From NCBI GenBank assembly GCA_009694245.1, contig SHVO01000004.1, positions 1-57,748 on the forward strand: a stretch of 57,748 nucleotides of DNA, read 5' to 3'. The notes under the pieces were generated by a model that was given only the letters and a program-made list of their open reading frames with translations, had not been told where the DNA came from and made no database searches. This DNA comes from Rhodospirillaceae bacterium. GTDB lineage: Bacteria > Pseudomonadota > Alphaproteobacteria > Rhodospirillales > Rhodospirillaceae. The position numbers were made by a program, and so were the translations under genes. Shown in pieces: positions 7,622-15,954 of this stretch; the first letter of the stretch is position 1, and the number at the start of each line of letters is the position of its first letter.

Positions 7622-8743
7622 TTATGAGATATCTCGTGCCAGCATATCGAGGGTATCGGAGCCGAAAACAAGGTTTTCGCACCGCCTGAAGGCTGGAATC
7701 GCGCCGATATAGGAGGCTCTGAGTTCGCCTACCGCGGCTAAGCCGTCGCCGCCAATCAACGCCGGAGCCGAAAACCAAGCTATTTCATCGACTATTTCGC
7801 CCTTGAGGAAGGACCCGGCGACCAAGCCGCCGCCTTCGACCAGCACGCGGGTTAGGCCTCGGCTTGCCAGTAATTCGCCGAGGCTTTGGATGGGCATATC
7901 GGCGCCGGCCGTGATCACCACGACACCTTGGGCCGCAAGGGACTCAGCCTTGGGACCGACGTCGGCGGTGACGACCCAAGTCGGAATATCTTTAGCTGTC
8001 GTGACCAGTCGCGAATTCATCGAAAGGCGCAGACGCCGATCCAGCACGATTCGGACCTTGGCCCGCCCGGCGTAGCCCTCAAGCCGGCACGTGAGCAGCG
8101 GATCATCCGCTAGCACCGCACCCGAGCCAATAAGGATGGCGTCAAAACGCGCGCGCAGGGCCTGAACCGCCCGCCGCGCTGGGGGCGCGGTGATCCATTT
8201 GCTGTCGCCGTTGGCCAGCGCGATCCGGCCGTCGAGACTGGCGGCGACTTTCAAGGCAAAAAAGGGCCGATTGTTTTTGGCGCGTAGGAAATGGCCGGCG
8301 TGCAGACGGTCGGCCGCGTCCTTGCCAAGGCCTACTTCGACAATGACGCCGGCAGCCTTTAAATTGGCGATGCCCCGTCCGGAGACCCGTCGGTCGGGAT
8401 CGGTGGTCGCGACCACCACCCGTCTGATCCCGGCCTCGACCAAGGCGTCGGCGCAGGGCGGTGTCCGGCCGTGGTGGCTGCAGGGCTCAAGGGTGACATA
8501 GGCCGTCGCACCTCTCGCCGCCGGGCCGGCGCGTTCCAAGGCAATGGTTTCGGCGTGAGGTCGGCCGCCGCTGGCCGTCCAGCCGCGCCCAACCACAATG
8601 CCACCCTTAACAAGGACGCAGCCAACGCTTGGATTGGGCCAGACGTCACCGAGATTCCGCGCCGATAAGGACAACGCCGCAGCCATGAACGCGGCATCGG
8701 CCCCGTGGTCAGCGGTGACGGGGTCAGCGGTGACGGGCGGCAT
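7622..8743 (-). CDS. ribD: Bifunctional diaminohydroxyphosphoribosylaminopyrimidine deaminase / uracil reductase RibD
   Basis: RibD deaminates and then reduces the pyrimidine product of GTP cyclohydrolase II. The N-terminal zinc deaminase has HAETIAL and PCSHHGRTPPC as zinc ligands. The reductase half starts near residue 150 (FFALKVAASLDGRIA, then DSKWIT) and ends with LVEGGGLVAGSFL. The start overlaps the nrdR stop by one base (TGATG). The first codons contain a short tandem DNA repeat (GGTCAGCGGTGACG, about 8707-8737) giving VTADPVTAD. A second Met at residue 20 would skip this repeat, so the true start could be 8686. Confidence 0.95.
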   Translation of the reverse strand: MPPVTADPVTADHGADAAFMAAALSLSARNLGDVWPNPSVGCVLVKGGIVVGRGWTASGGRPHAETIALERAGPAARGATAYVTLEPCSHHGRTPPCADALVEAGIRRVVVATTDPDRRVSGRGIANLKAAGVIVEVGLGKDAADRLHAGHFLRAKNNRPFFALKVAASLDGRIALANGDSKWITAPPARRAVQALRARFDAILIGSGAVLADDPLLTCRLEGYAGRAKVRIVLDRRLRLSMNSRLVTTAKDIPTWVVTADVGPKAESLAAQGVVVITAGADMPIQSLGELLASRGLTRVLVEGGGLVAGSFLKGEIVDEIAWFSAPALIGGDGLAAVGELRASYIGAIPAFRRCENLVFGSDTLDMLARDIS

Positions 8744-9216
8744 CAGACCTTTTCGTCGGCTGAATCTTGCCCTGCCAAAGTCTCAACAAAGCTCTCGAAG
8801 TCTTTGACTTCACGGAAATTCTTGTAGACCGATGCAAACCTGACATAGGCTACCTTGTCGAGCCCCTGCAAGGCCTCCATGACCATCTCGCCGATCACGC
8901 TAGAGGGAATGTCGGTCTCACCCATGCTCTCGAGGCGGCGCTGAATACTGTTGACCACGCGCTCGATGCGCTCCTCTTCCACCGGCCTTTTCCGACAGGC
9001 CGTGGTGATCGAACGGGCGATCTTATCGCGATCGAACGGCAGCCGTTGGCCCCCCTTCTTGACAACGGTTAGTTCGCGCAACTGGATGCGCTCGAATGTC
9101 GTGAAGCGCGCAGCGCAGGACGGGCATGAGCGGCGGCGGCGGATGGCGGAGTTGTCATCCGTCGGCCGCGAATCCTTCACTTGGGTATCCATATGACCGC
9201 AATAGGGACAACGCAT
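8743..9216 (-). CDS. nrdR: Transcriptional repressor NrdR
   Basis: NrdR is the zinc-finger/ATP-cone repressor of ribonucleotide reductase genes. The 157-residue protein has the zinc ribbon C3-P-Y-C6 and C31-P-S-C34, followed by the ATP cone ([20 protein letters not shown]) and [13 protein letters not shown] near residue 125. It sits directly before ribD with a one-base overlap, the usual arrangement glyA-nrdR-ribD. No ribonucleotide reductase gene or NrdR box was seen in the window. Confidence 0.97.
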   Translation of the reverse strand: MRCPYCGHMDTQVKDSRPTDDNSAIRRRRSCPSCAARFTTFERIQLRELTVVKKGGQRLPFDRDKIARSITTACRKRPVEEERIERVVNSIQRRLESMGETDIPSSVIGEMVMEALQGLDKVAYVRFASVYKNFREVKDFESFVETLAGQDSADEKV

Positions 9217-9299
9217 GTCTTCCGCCCTTCAATGATCCCAGCCCGACAACCCTGTCTCGCCGGTGTTAATTTCCCTTGAGAATCCCTTGTGACCCCAGT

Positions 9300-10583
9300 T
9301 TATTGATAAATTGGAAACTGGCGACACAAATTCTGGACGCGACCCCGAATCTCCTGCTCAACGGCGGCGGTATCGCCCGGCTTGGCCGCCTGGGCGTCCA
9401 AGACCTCACAAATCCATTCGCCGATCTGCTTGAATTCGGCCGTGCCGAACCCGCGCGTGGTGCAGGCCGGCGTCCCGAGACGGACACCCGAGGTGACGTT
9501 CGGTTTTTCGGGGTCGAAGGGGATCCCATTCTTGTTGCAAGTCATGCCCGCCCGCTCAAGCAGATGCTCAACGACATTACCGGTGAGCTTTTTCGGTCGG
9601 AGATCAACCAACATGAGATGGGTATCCGTGCCCCCAGCGACGATTTCAAGACCGCCCAGCCGTAGGGTCTCGGCCAAAATATTGGCATTGTCGAGAATCG
9701 CTTGGGCGTAAATTTTGAATTCGGGTTTGAGTGCCTCGCCAAAAGCCACGGCCTTGCCGGCAATGGCGTGCATCAGCGGTCCACCCTGCAATCCGGGGAA
9801 AATCGCCGAGTTGATCTTTTTGCCCATGTCCTCGCTGTTGGCGAGGATCATGCCCCCGCGCGGTCCACGCAGGGTCTTGTGAGTCGTGGTTGTGACGACG
9901 TCGGCAAACGGCAGTGGGCTCGGATGGAGGCCGGCGGCGACAAGCCCGGCAAAATGCGCCATGTCGACCATAAGGAATGCGCCGACAGCATCGGCGACGG
10001 CGCGGAAGGCCTTGAAGTCGATGATCCGCGAGTACGCCGATCCCCCGGCGATGATCAGCCTGGGTTTGTGTTCCTTGGCGAGGCTTTCGACCTGATCCAT
10101 GTCGATCCGGCAGTCCTGGCGGCGCACGCCGTAGCGGACCGGGTTGAACCACTTTCCCGAAATGTTCGGCGCGGCGCCGTGAGTCAGGTGGCCGCCCGAG
10201 GCCAAATCCATGCCCATGATGGTATCGCCGGGCTTGAGCAGCGCGAGGAACACCGCCTCGTTGGCCGGCGCCCCGGCATGGGGCTGCACATTGGCGTAAG
10301 TGCAGTTGAACAACTGCTTGGCACGGTCAATGGCGAGGGTCTCGGCGATATCGACGAACTCGCAACCGCCGTAATAGCGCTTGCCGGGGTATCCTTCGGC
10401 ATACTTGTTGGTCAGCACGCTGCCCACCGCCTCAAGGACCGCGCGACTGACGATGTTTTCCGAGGCGATCAGTTCGATCTGCGACTGCTGACGTTCGAGT
10501 TCCTTGGTAAGCGACACCATCACAGCCGGATCGGCGTCGACCAAGCCGCGGCTGAAGAAAGCGGACGTTAGGGGGCGATCCAT
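9300..10583 (-). CDS. glyA: Serine hydroxymethyltransferase
   Basis: GlyA interconverts serine and glycine with tetrahydrofolate, supplying one-carbon units. The 427-residue PLP enzyme has the lysine motif [14 protein letters not shown] (about residue 230), [12 protein letters not shown] near 40, [15 protein letters not shown] near 60 and [10 protein letters not shown] near 330. The start ATG 10583 has AGGA 12 bases upstream. It stands between rpiB (50 bases upstream) and nrdR (83 bases downstream), all on the minus strand, a common alphaproteobacterial order. Confidence 0.98.
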   Translation of the reverse strand: MDRPLTSAFFSRGLVDADPAVMVSLTKELERQQSQIELIASENIVSRAVLEAVGSVLTNKYAEGYPGKRYYGGCEFVDIAETLAIDRAKQLFNCTYANVQPHAGAPANEAVFLALLKPGDTIMGMDLASGGHLTHGAAPNISGKWFNPVRYGVRRQDCRIDMDQVESLAKEHKPRLIIAGGSAYSRIIDFKAFRAVADAVGAFLMVDMAHFAGLVAAGLHPSPLPFADVVTTTTHKTLRGPRGGMILANSEDMGKKINSAIFPGLQGGPLMHAIAGKAVAFGEALKPEFKIYAQAILDNANILAETLRLGGLEIVAGGTDTHLMLVDLRPKKLTGNVVEHLLERAGMTCNKNGIPFDPEKPNVTSGVRLGTPACTTRGFGTAEFKQIGEWICEVLDAQAAKPGDTAAVEQEIRGRVQNLCRQFPIYQ

Positions 10584-10633
10584 GGTGATTAATTTTCCTG
10601 AACTAGTTATTGCGACGATGCTGACTTTGGCCG

Positions 10634-11089
10634 TTACCCGAGCTTTTCCACGCGGCGGCTATGTCGGCCCCCTTCGAATTCGGTTGCGAAAAACGCCTGA
10701 AGTACGTTTCGCGCGGTGTCAGGCGACATTGCCCGCGCGCCCAACGCCAAAACATTGGCATCATTATGCTGCCGAGCAAGTTTCGCGGTTGCCACATCGT
10801 GGACTAGTGCGGCACGCAAGCCCGCGTGGCGGTTGACGGCGATGGAGATGCCGATACCGCTCCCGCAAATCGCGACACCGGCCTTGGCTGCGCCGTCGCT
10901 AATGGACCGCGCGAGCGCGTGCCCGAAGTCCGGATAGTCAACTGAGTCGGTCGTCGCCGGACCCAAGTCGAGCACCTTAAAGCCCAACCTAGTTAGATCG
11001 CCCTTGAGCGCCGCTTTGAGCTCTACGCCTGCGTGATCGCTGGCGACCACCACGGTCTCTCCGGCCCGGGCTAATATCTTTTCAGCCAT
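10634..11089 (-). CDS. rpiB: Ribose-5-phosphate isomerase B
   Basis: RpiB interconverts ribose 5-phosphate and ribulose 5-phosphate, the latter being the substrate of RibB nearby. The 151-residue protein has [13 protein letters not shown] at the N-terminus, YPDFGHALA, the active-site Cys in [14 protein letters not shown] (about residue 74) and [14 protein letters not shown]. Length and motifs are typical of the LacA/RpiB family. It heads the rpiB-glyA-nrdR-rib gene series on the minus strand; the 147 bases upstream of it are likely promoter-bearing but I see no clear box. Confidence 0.96.
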   Translation of the reverse strand: MAEKILARAGETVVVASDHAGVELKAALKGDLTRLGFKVLDLGPATTDSVDYPDFGHALARSISDGAAKAGVAICGSGIGISIAVNRHAGLRAALVHDVATAKLARQHNDANVLALGARAMSPDTARNVLQAFFATEFEGGRHSRRVEKLG

Positions 11090-11236
11090 GCCACCAAACT
11101 TGCAACCAAACCTGCTCCTGCCGTCCCGGTTGAGACCGCAGTATCAAACACTCAGGTGCGCGAGGGGATACCACATATCGCCGCGCCGTGCCAATGCGAC
11201 ACAAGAGATTGGATTTATTGATGAATTCTCATGACT

Positions 11237-11452
11237 TCAGGCCTGCTCGTGGGCGCTCCTGATGACCGCCGCCCGGAGCTTGCGCAAGGCATTCATTTTG
11301 AACGAATAGGGACTGGCGTAGGCCGAACCGACGATACTGACTTCGATATTCGTCACCGGATCCAAGGCGGACACCTTTAAGGCATTGCCCACGGCTTTTA
11401 CTTCGAAAAGCACCTCGCCCAGCTCGGGATCAATGTCGCTTTGGTGACTCAT
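11237..11452 (-). CDS. Small conserved protein, DUF6898-like
   Basis: I place the start at ATG 11452, giving 71 residues beginning MSHQSDIDPELGEVLFEVK. The longer frame to 11584 overlaps the start of the divergent acylase gene and its extra N-terminus looks non-coding. The protein is an alpha/beta mini-domain (VKAVGNALKVSALDPVTNIEVSIVGSA) with a basic C-terminal helix. It resembles the short DUF6898-type proteins of Alphaproteobacteria, whose function is unknown. An AGGAG lies 21 bases before the ATG, further than usual, so the exact start is uncertain. Confidence 0.65.
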   Translation of the reverse strand: MSHQSDIDPELGEVLFEVKAVGNALKVSALDPVTNIEVSIVGSAYASPYSFKMNALRKLRAAVIRSAHEQA

Positions 11453-11566
11453 GGCGCCGACACTTCTCTTTGTCTCCTTATAATGGAGAACATGGGGCTT
11501 GGGCTTGCGGTCGAGATGAGCTGCAGCCAATCTAAACGAGTACAGCACGGACGGAAAGACGATGCG

Positions 11567-13945
11567 ATGAAGGCCCTGCGCCAATTCGTGAAAGTGCTGG
11601 CTGTTCTCACTTTTTGCGCCCTGCTGATCGGCGGATGGCTATGGATTTCCGCGCGGCGCGCACTCCCCGCGCTCGATGGCGACCTCACTGTCGCCGGGAT
11701 CACGGCGCCGGTAAGCATCGGCCGTGACTCCCGCGGAATTCCCCTGATCACGGCGGCGTCCGAAGATGATGCCTATTTCGCGCTGGGCTACGTCCATGCC
11801 CAGGACCGTTTGCTGCAGATGGAAATGATGCGTCGCCAAGGTCAAGGACGGCTGGCGGAACTCATCGGCATCCACGGCCTTGAGACGGACCGATTCATGC
11901 GCACGCTGGGCATTTATAGACGGGCCGAGGACGACCTTCGCGGCCTTGATCCTGTGACGTTGCGCGCCTTTGAGCGTTACGCGGCCGGTGTCAACCTGTG
12001 GCTGGCCGAGGGCCATGCCTTGCCGCTTGAGTTTCAGGTGCTATTCATTAAGCCGGAGCCCTGGCGTCCGGTGGACTCACTGGTCTGGCAAAAGTTGATG
12101 GGTCTGCAACTCTCGGGCAACTGGGGCGACGAACTGTTTCAGTCCGCGCTCGTCGCCAAATTGGGCGCAGAGAAAGCCGCGATGCTGAGCCCCGATCCTC
12201 GCCCCAATGATCCCGTCACCATGTCGCGGCATGACGCGCTTTATCCGAGCTTGGCATCGTCCCGCCTTTTCGCCGCGATGACCGAGGTCATCCAACCGAC
12301 CTCGGCCTCGAACGCCTGGGCTGTCGACGGCGCGCACACGCGATCCGGCAAGCCGATAGTCGCCAACGATCCACATTTGAATTTCCAAATGCCGAGCGTC
12401 TGGTTTTTCGCCGGGATCGATACGCCCACGCTCAAACTATTCGGCGCAACTGTCCCCGGCGTGCCGTTTCACATCCTCGGACACAATCACCACGTGGCCT
12501 GGGGCCTGACCACGCCCGAGAGCGATACCAGCGACTTGTTCATCGAGCAAGCCACGAGCGATGGCGAGCACTACGAGACGCCCGACGGGCCCAAGCCCTT
12601 TGAAAGTCGCACCGAGATCATCAAGGTTCGCTTCTCTCATCCGGCGGTTCTGACCGTGCGTGAGACCCGCCATGGCCCCGTGGTCAGCGATATCCTGGAC
12701 AACGGCCGCACGGTTTCGGATTCGGTTTCGGAAAATCGCGTTCTTGCCTTGGCGGCGGGGATTCTTCAACTCAACGACCGCACCGCCGACGGCATGTATC
12801 GTATGAACCGGGCCATCGATGCGGCCGCTTTCATCGAGGCCATCCGGCTATTTCACGCACCTCAACAGAATATGATTTTCGCCGACGTCGCCGGCGTCAT
12901 CGGCTACTACGCTCCGGGACGCGTCCCGATCCGCAAGGCCGGCAACGGCACGACGCCCGTCCCGGGGGCGCGCGGCGATTACGACTGGACGGGCTGGATT
13001 CCCTTTGAGCAGCTGCCGCAGGAGATCGCACCGGCGGCGGGCGTCTTGATCAACGCCAATAACAAAATGATCCGGGAGGACTACCCTTACCTAATTTCCG
13101 CCCACTGGAACGGGGCATATCGGGCGGGGCGAATCGAGAAATTGTTAAAAGTCACCGCGACCGCGAGCCCTTCTTCCACGCAAACAGCGCAATTGGACGT
13201 CGTCTCCGTGATGGCCCAGGAGTTATTGCCCCTGATGCTCGCGCGCATAACGCCACAAACCGACCGGCACCGTGCAATCATCGGGATGCTTTCGGCTTGG
13301 GACGGCGCCATGGGCCGCGAGCGCCCCGAGCCGCTGATCTTTGCCCTGTGGATGGAGAAACTTAAGGCCCGCATCCTTGAAGACGATCTCGGCGACCTCT
13401 TTCGTCAGTTTGGCGGCTTGCAGCCTGAAGTGCTGCGGAATGTTCTGACGGCCGAGACGGGCTGGTGCGATGATCTCAGGACGCCGGAAGCCGAAAATTG
13501 CGCGCAGCAGGTCGCGGGCGCCTTCGGCGAGGTCATGGTCTGGCTCGATGGCCAAAGGCTTGGCGACGCCACTGATGTCCACTGGGGTGATTTTCACAAA
13601 GCCAGCTTTGGCCACCTCCTCTTCAGGAATTTTCCCGGCATTAGCGATCTCGGCGCTCGCTCGCTAAGTAGCGGCGGCGACGGTTACACGGTCAATGTTG
13701 GCTCATTCTCCCCCTCCACCGCCCAGTTTCCCTTTCGCCACCGCCATGGTGCTAGCCTGCGTGCGGTCTACGACCTCGGCGAGCTGGCCCGTTCACAATT
13801 CGCGCTGGCTGGCGGCCAGTCCGGGCACATGGCTTCGCCGCATTACGCCAATCAGCTGGAATCCTGGCGGGACGGCGCCTATTTTGAGGCCTCGGATGCG
13901 TCCAAAGCGGCCCACCACCTGGCCCTAAGACCCGCTAATCGCTGA
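11567..13945 (+). CDS. Penicillin acylase family N-terminal-nucleophile hydrolase
   Basis: The 792-residue product starts at ATG 11567, where GGAAAG precedes and a membrane/export segment follows (VLAVLTFCALLIGGWLWI). The alpha chain contains GIPLITAASEDDAYFALGYVHAQDR. The self-cleavage site is TSA/SNAWAV, making Ser248 the nucleophile of the beta chain. GKPIVANDPHL, HILGHNHHVAWGLT and INANNKMI follow in the family order. Such enzymes hydrolyse amide bonds of acylated compounds, including beta-lactams and acyl-homoserine lactones; the substrate here cannot be read. It is divergent from the DUF6898-like gene and upstream of motB on the same strand. Confidence 0.92.
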   Translation: MKALRQFVKVLAVLTFCALLIGGWLWISARRALPALDGDLTVAGITAPVSIGRDSRGIPLITAASEDDAYFALGYVHAQDRLLQMEMMRRQGQGRLAELIGIHGLETDRFMRTLGIYRRAEDDLRGLDPVTLRAFERYAAGVNLWLAEGHALPLEFQVLFIKPEPWRPVDSLVWQKLMGLQLSGNWGDELFQSALVAKLGAEKAAMLSPDPRPNDPVTMSRHDALYPSLASSRLFAAMTEVIQPTSASNAWAVDGAHTRSGKPIVANDPHLNFQMPSVWFFAGIDTPTLKLFGATVPGVPFHILGHNHHVAWGLTTPESDTSDLFIEQATSDGEHYETPDGPKPFESRTEIIKVRFSHPAVLTVRETRHGPVVSDILDNGRTVSDSVSENRVLALAAGILQLNDRTADGMYRMNRAIDAAAFIEAIRLFHAPQQNMIFADVAGVIGYYAPGRVPIRKAGNGTTPVPGARGDYDWTGWIPFEQLPQEIAPAAGVLINANNKMIREDYPYLISAHWNGAYRAGRIEKLLKVTATASPSSTQTAQLDVVSVMAQELLPLMLARITPQTDRHRAIIGMLSAWDGAMGRERPEPLIFALWMEKLKARILEDDLGDLFRQFGGLQPEVLRNVLTAETGWCDDLRTPEAENCAQQVAGAFGEVMVWLDGQRLGDATDVHWGDFHKASFGHLLFRNFPGISDLGARSLSSGGDGYTVNVGSFSPSTAQFPFRHRHGASLRAVYDLGELARSQFALAGGQSGHMASPHYANQLESWRDGAYFEASDASKAAHHLALRPANR

Positions 13946-13979
13946 TTCGCGCGGCATTTTGGCCCCTGCTTGTGGGCTG

Positions 13980-13995
13980 TTAAGCTAAGGTTTAC
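13980..13995 (+). promoter_or_regulatory. Candidate CtrA-type box TTAA-N7-TTTAC
   Basis: TTAA (13980-13983), seven bases, then TTTAC (13991-13995) matches the alphaproteobacterial CtrA pattern TTAA-N7-TTAAC with one mismatch. It stands about 80 bases before the motB ATG at 14075. CtrA controls flagellar genes in several members of the class. A single near-match can occur by chance, so this is weak. Confidence 0.25.
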
Positions 13996-14074
13996 ATTAT
14001 TCGTCAATGATTTGGGGTTGCCCGGGTAATCGGGCCAGCTAACCCTTCTACTGAGACAGGCGGCATAAAAGCTC

Positions 14075-14180
14075 ATGGCAGAGCGACCAGATTTCGGCGG
14101 CGTGGCGGGAGGCGAAGGCAAAGCCCCGATATCATCATTAAGCGCGTCAAGAAGGCCGCACACGGCCACCATGGCGGTGC
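14075..14180 (+). other. motB: Displaced N-terminal coding of motB (two apparent one-base deletions)
   Basis: From ATG 14075 the frame reads MAERPDFGGVAGGEGKAP, a typical MotB opening. Near 14124-14127 (CCCC) the coding shifts to another frame reading DIIIKRVKKAAHGHHGGAW. Near 14173-14178 it shifts again to the long frame, giving VAYADFVTAMMAFF. Adding one base at each place restores a continuous MotB N-terminus with its basic cytoplasmic segment. Both places are short homopolymers, which fits either sequencing error or real lesions. Confidence 0.75.
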
Positions 14181-15161
14181 GTGGAGGTTGCCTATGCCGA
14201 TTTCGTGACGGCGATGATGGCGTTCTTCCTGCTCCTCTGGCTGTTGAATGCCGTGACCGAACAACAGCTCAACGGCGTCGCCGACTATTTTACACCGATC
14301 GCGGCTTCGACGCGTGAGAGCGGCGCCGGCGGTATGCTTGGCGGCCAGACAGTCGGCGAAGGTGCTTCGCAGTCGCGCACCGGCGCGACCGCCGCGGTGG
14401 TGCTGCCGCCGCCTTCGATCGGCTCAGGCGGATCGGAGATGACCGATCCCAATCAAAGCTCACAGAATAGCGAGGATGCCTCGGTTCGCGCGGCCCAAGA
14501 GGCCAAAGACCAAATGCAGTTTGTACAGGTTTCGCAGGACCTGAAAGAGCAGATCAGCGGCGTGCCCGACCTGGCACCCATGGCGAGCAGCCTGTTGGTT
14601 GAAAACACGCCGGAGGGTGTGCACATCCAGATCATGGATCAAGATAAGGTCGATATGTTCGCTCCGGGCAGCGCGAATCTTTATCCTCGCAGCAAGGAAC
14701 TGCTGGCGCAGGTGGCGAAAGTAGTCCGCAAAATGCCCAACAAAATCAGCATCTCCGGCCACGCCGGCCCGTCCAATGCCATCGACCCTTCGGGATACAC
14801 GAACTGGGAGCTTTCCTCCGACCGCGCCCTAGCGACGCGCCGGGCCCTTCTCGAAGGCGGGATGGATGATAAGCAGATCAATAAGGTAACTGGTGTCTCG
14901 GACTGTGATCCGATTGAGAAGGGGCAAATTCGTTCGCCGCGAAACCGGCGCGTATCCATCGTCTTGCTTCGGGCTGAAAACGTAAAGACCGAGGAGTTTG
15001 ACCGTTTGCCGCGTTTCCTCGAAAAACTTCCGGAACCAAGCCGACCACTTCGGCCACCGGGGAAAGCCTCGCGCCAGCCGCCAAACGCTGATTTTTGCCG
15101 CGATCAATGGCCCGAGTTGGGCTTGCCAGAACGCCCCTCGCCCGCCATGCTATGCTCATAA
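14181..15161 (+). CDS. motB: Flagellar motor stator protein MotB (main open frame; 5' end frameshifted)
   Basis: MotB is the peptidoglycan-anchored stator subunit that with MotA powers the flagellum. The open frame holds the single TM helix with the proton-carrying Asp (VAYADFVTAMMAFFLLLWLLN), a plug/linker, and an OmpA-like domain (MFAPGSANLYPRSKELL, ISGHAGP, NWELSSDRALATRRALLE, SPRNRRVSIVLL). The annotated ATG at 14181 would leave only one residue before the TM region. The true N-terminus is encoded from 14075 in two other frames. Without correction the gene is probably non-functional. motA is not in the window. bpt begins 3 bases after the stop. Confidence 0.85.
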   Translation: MEVAYADFVTAMMAFFLLLWLLNAVTEQQLNGVADYFTPIAASTRESGAGGMLGGQTVGEGASQSRTGATAAVVLPPPSIGSGGSEMTDPNQSSQNSEDASVRAAQEAKDQMQFVQVSQDLKEQISGVPDLAPMASSLLVENTPEGVHIQIMDQDKVDMFAPGSANLYPRSKELLAQVAKVVRKMPNKISISGHAGPSNAIDPSGYTNWELSSDRALATRRALLEGGMDDKQINKVTGVSDCDPIEKGQIRSPRNRRVSIVLLRAENVKTEEFDRLPRFLEKLPEPSRPLRPPGKASRQPPNADFCRDQWPELGLPERPSPAMLCS

Positions 15162-15164
15162 ATC

Positions 15165-15914
15165 ATGGACCAGACACCGCTCAAACGCCTGCAGTTCTTC
15201 TTCACCACGGCGCCGCTACCGTGCCCGTATTTGCCTGGCCAACTTGAGCGGAAACTGGTGACCGAGCTTTCAGGGACGGGTGCCGAGACCCTGCACGAGG
15301 GCCTTGCGCGTTCTGGTTTTCGCCGCAGCCATTCCATTGCTTATGCTCCGGCTTGTCCCGGCTGCAAGGCCTGCGTGCCTGTGCGCGTGGTGGCGAAGGA
15401 CTTCATGCGCCGCCGAACGCTCGCTAAACAGTGGAAGCAGAATCAGGATTTGCTTGCGATCAAAGTTCCGGCCCGCGCCACTCCCGAACAATACGAACTG
15501 TTCGTACGCTACCAGCATTCACGCCATGCCGGCAGCGACATGGCGCTCATGGGTTTCTACGAATTCAGCGCCATGGTTGAAGACAGCCCAATCGATACTT
15601 TCTTGGTGGAATATCGTGACCGTGCCGGCGTGCTGACCGCAGTCTGCCTGACGGACCGCACGTCCGACGGTCTGTCGGCGGTTTATAGCTTTTTTGAAGT
15701 CAGTGGTGTTCGCGACGGCCTCGGCAACTATGTGGTTCTGTGGCTGATCGAGCAGGCGCGCCGGCTGAACCTGCCCTACGTTTACCTCGGGTATTGGATC
15801 ACGGACAGCGCCAAGATGGCCTACAAGGCGCGCTTTCAGCCCCTGGAGGCTTTGGGAACCGGGGGTTGGGCACCGTTCGTTTCTTCGGTGGCCGAGCCGA
15901 GCCCGGCCGGGTAA
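15165..15914 (+). CDS. bpt: Aspartate/glutamate leucyltransferase (arginyltransferase family) Bpt
   Basis: Bpt transfers leucine from Leu-tRNA to proteins with N-terminal Asp or Glu, marking them for ClpAP degradation. The 249-residue protein has the family pattern: TAPLPCPYLPGQLERK at the N-terminus, the Cys-rich SIAYAPACPGCKACVPVRV near 58-75, RYQHSRH, and the C-terminal YVYLGYWITDSAKMAYKARF. It begins 3 bases after the motB stop, so it may be translated from the same transcript, and is convergent with parC. Confidence 0.95.
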   Translation: MDQTPLKRLQFFFTTAPLPCPYLPGQLERKLVTELSGTGAETLHEGLARSGFRRSHSIAYAPACPGCKACVPVRVVAKDFMRRRTLAKQWKQNQDLLAIKVPARATPEQYELFVRYQHSRHAGSDMALMGFYEFSAMVEDSPIDTFLVEYRDRAGVLTAVCLTDRTSDGLSAVYSFFEVSGVRDGLGNYVVLWLIEQARRLNLPYVYLGYWITDSAKMAYKARFQPLEALGTGGWAPFVSSVAEPSPAG

Positions 15915-15954
15915 GCGCTCCTCGGGCGGCGATCACCACCTCTTTCGCTCATGA

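Noticed and set aside
9702-10571. Long open frame on the plus strand (289 codons)
   Set aside because: It is the antisense shadow of glyA, whose protein is fully conserved; high GC content leaves the complementary frame open.
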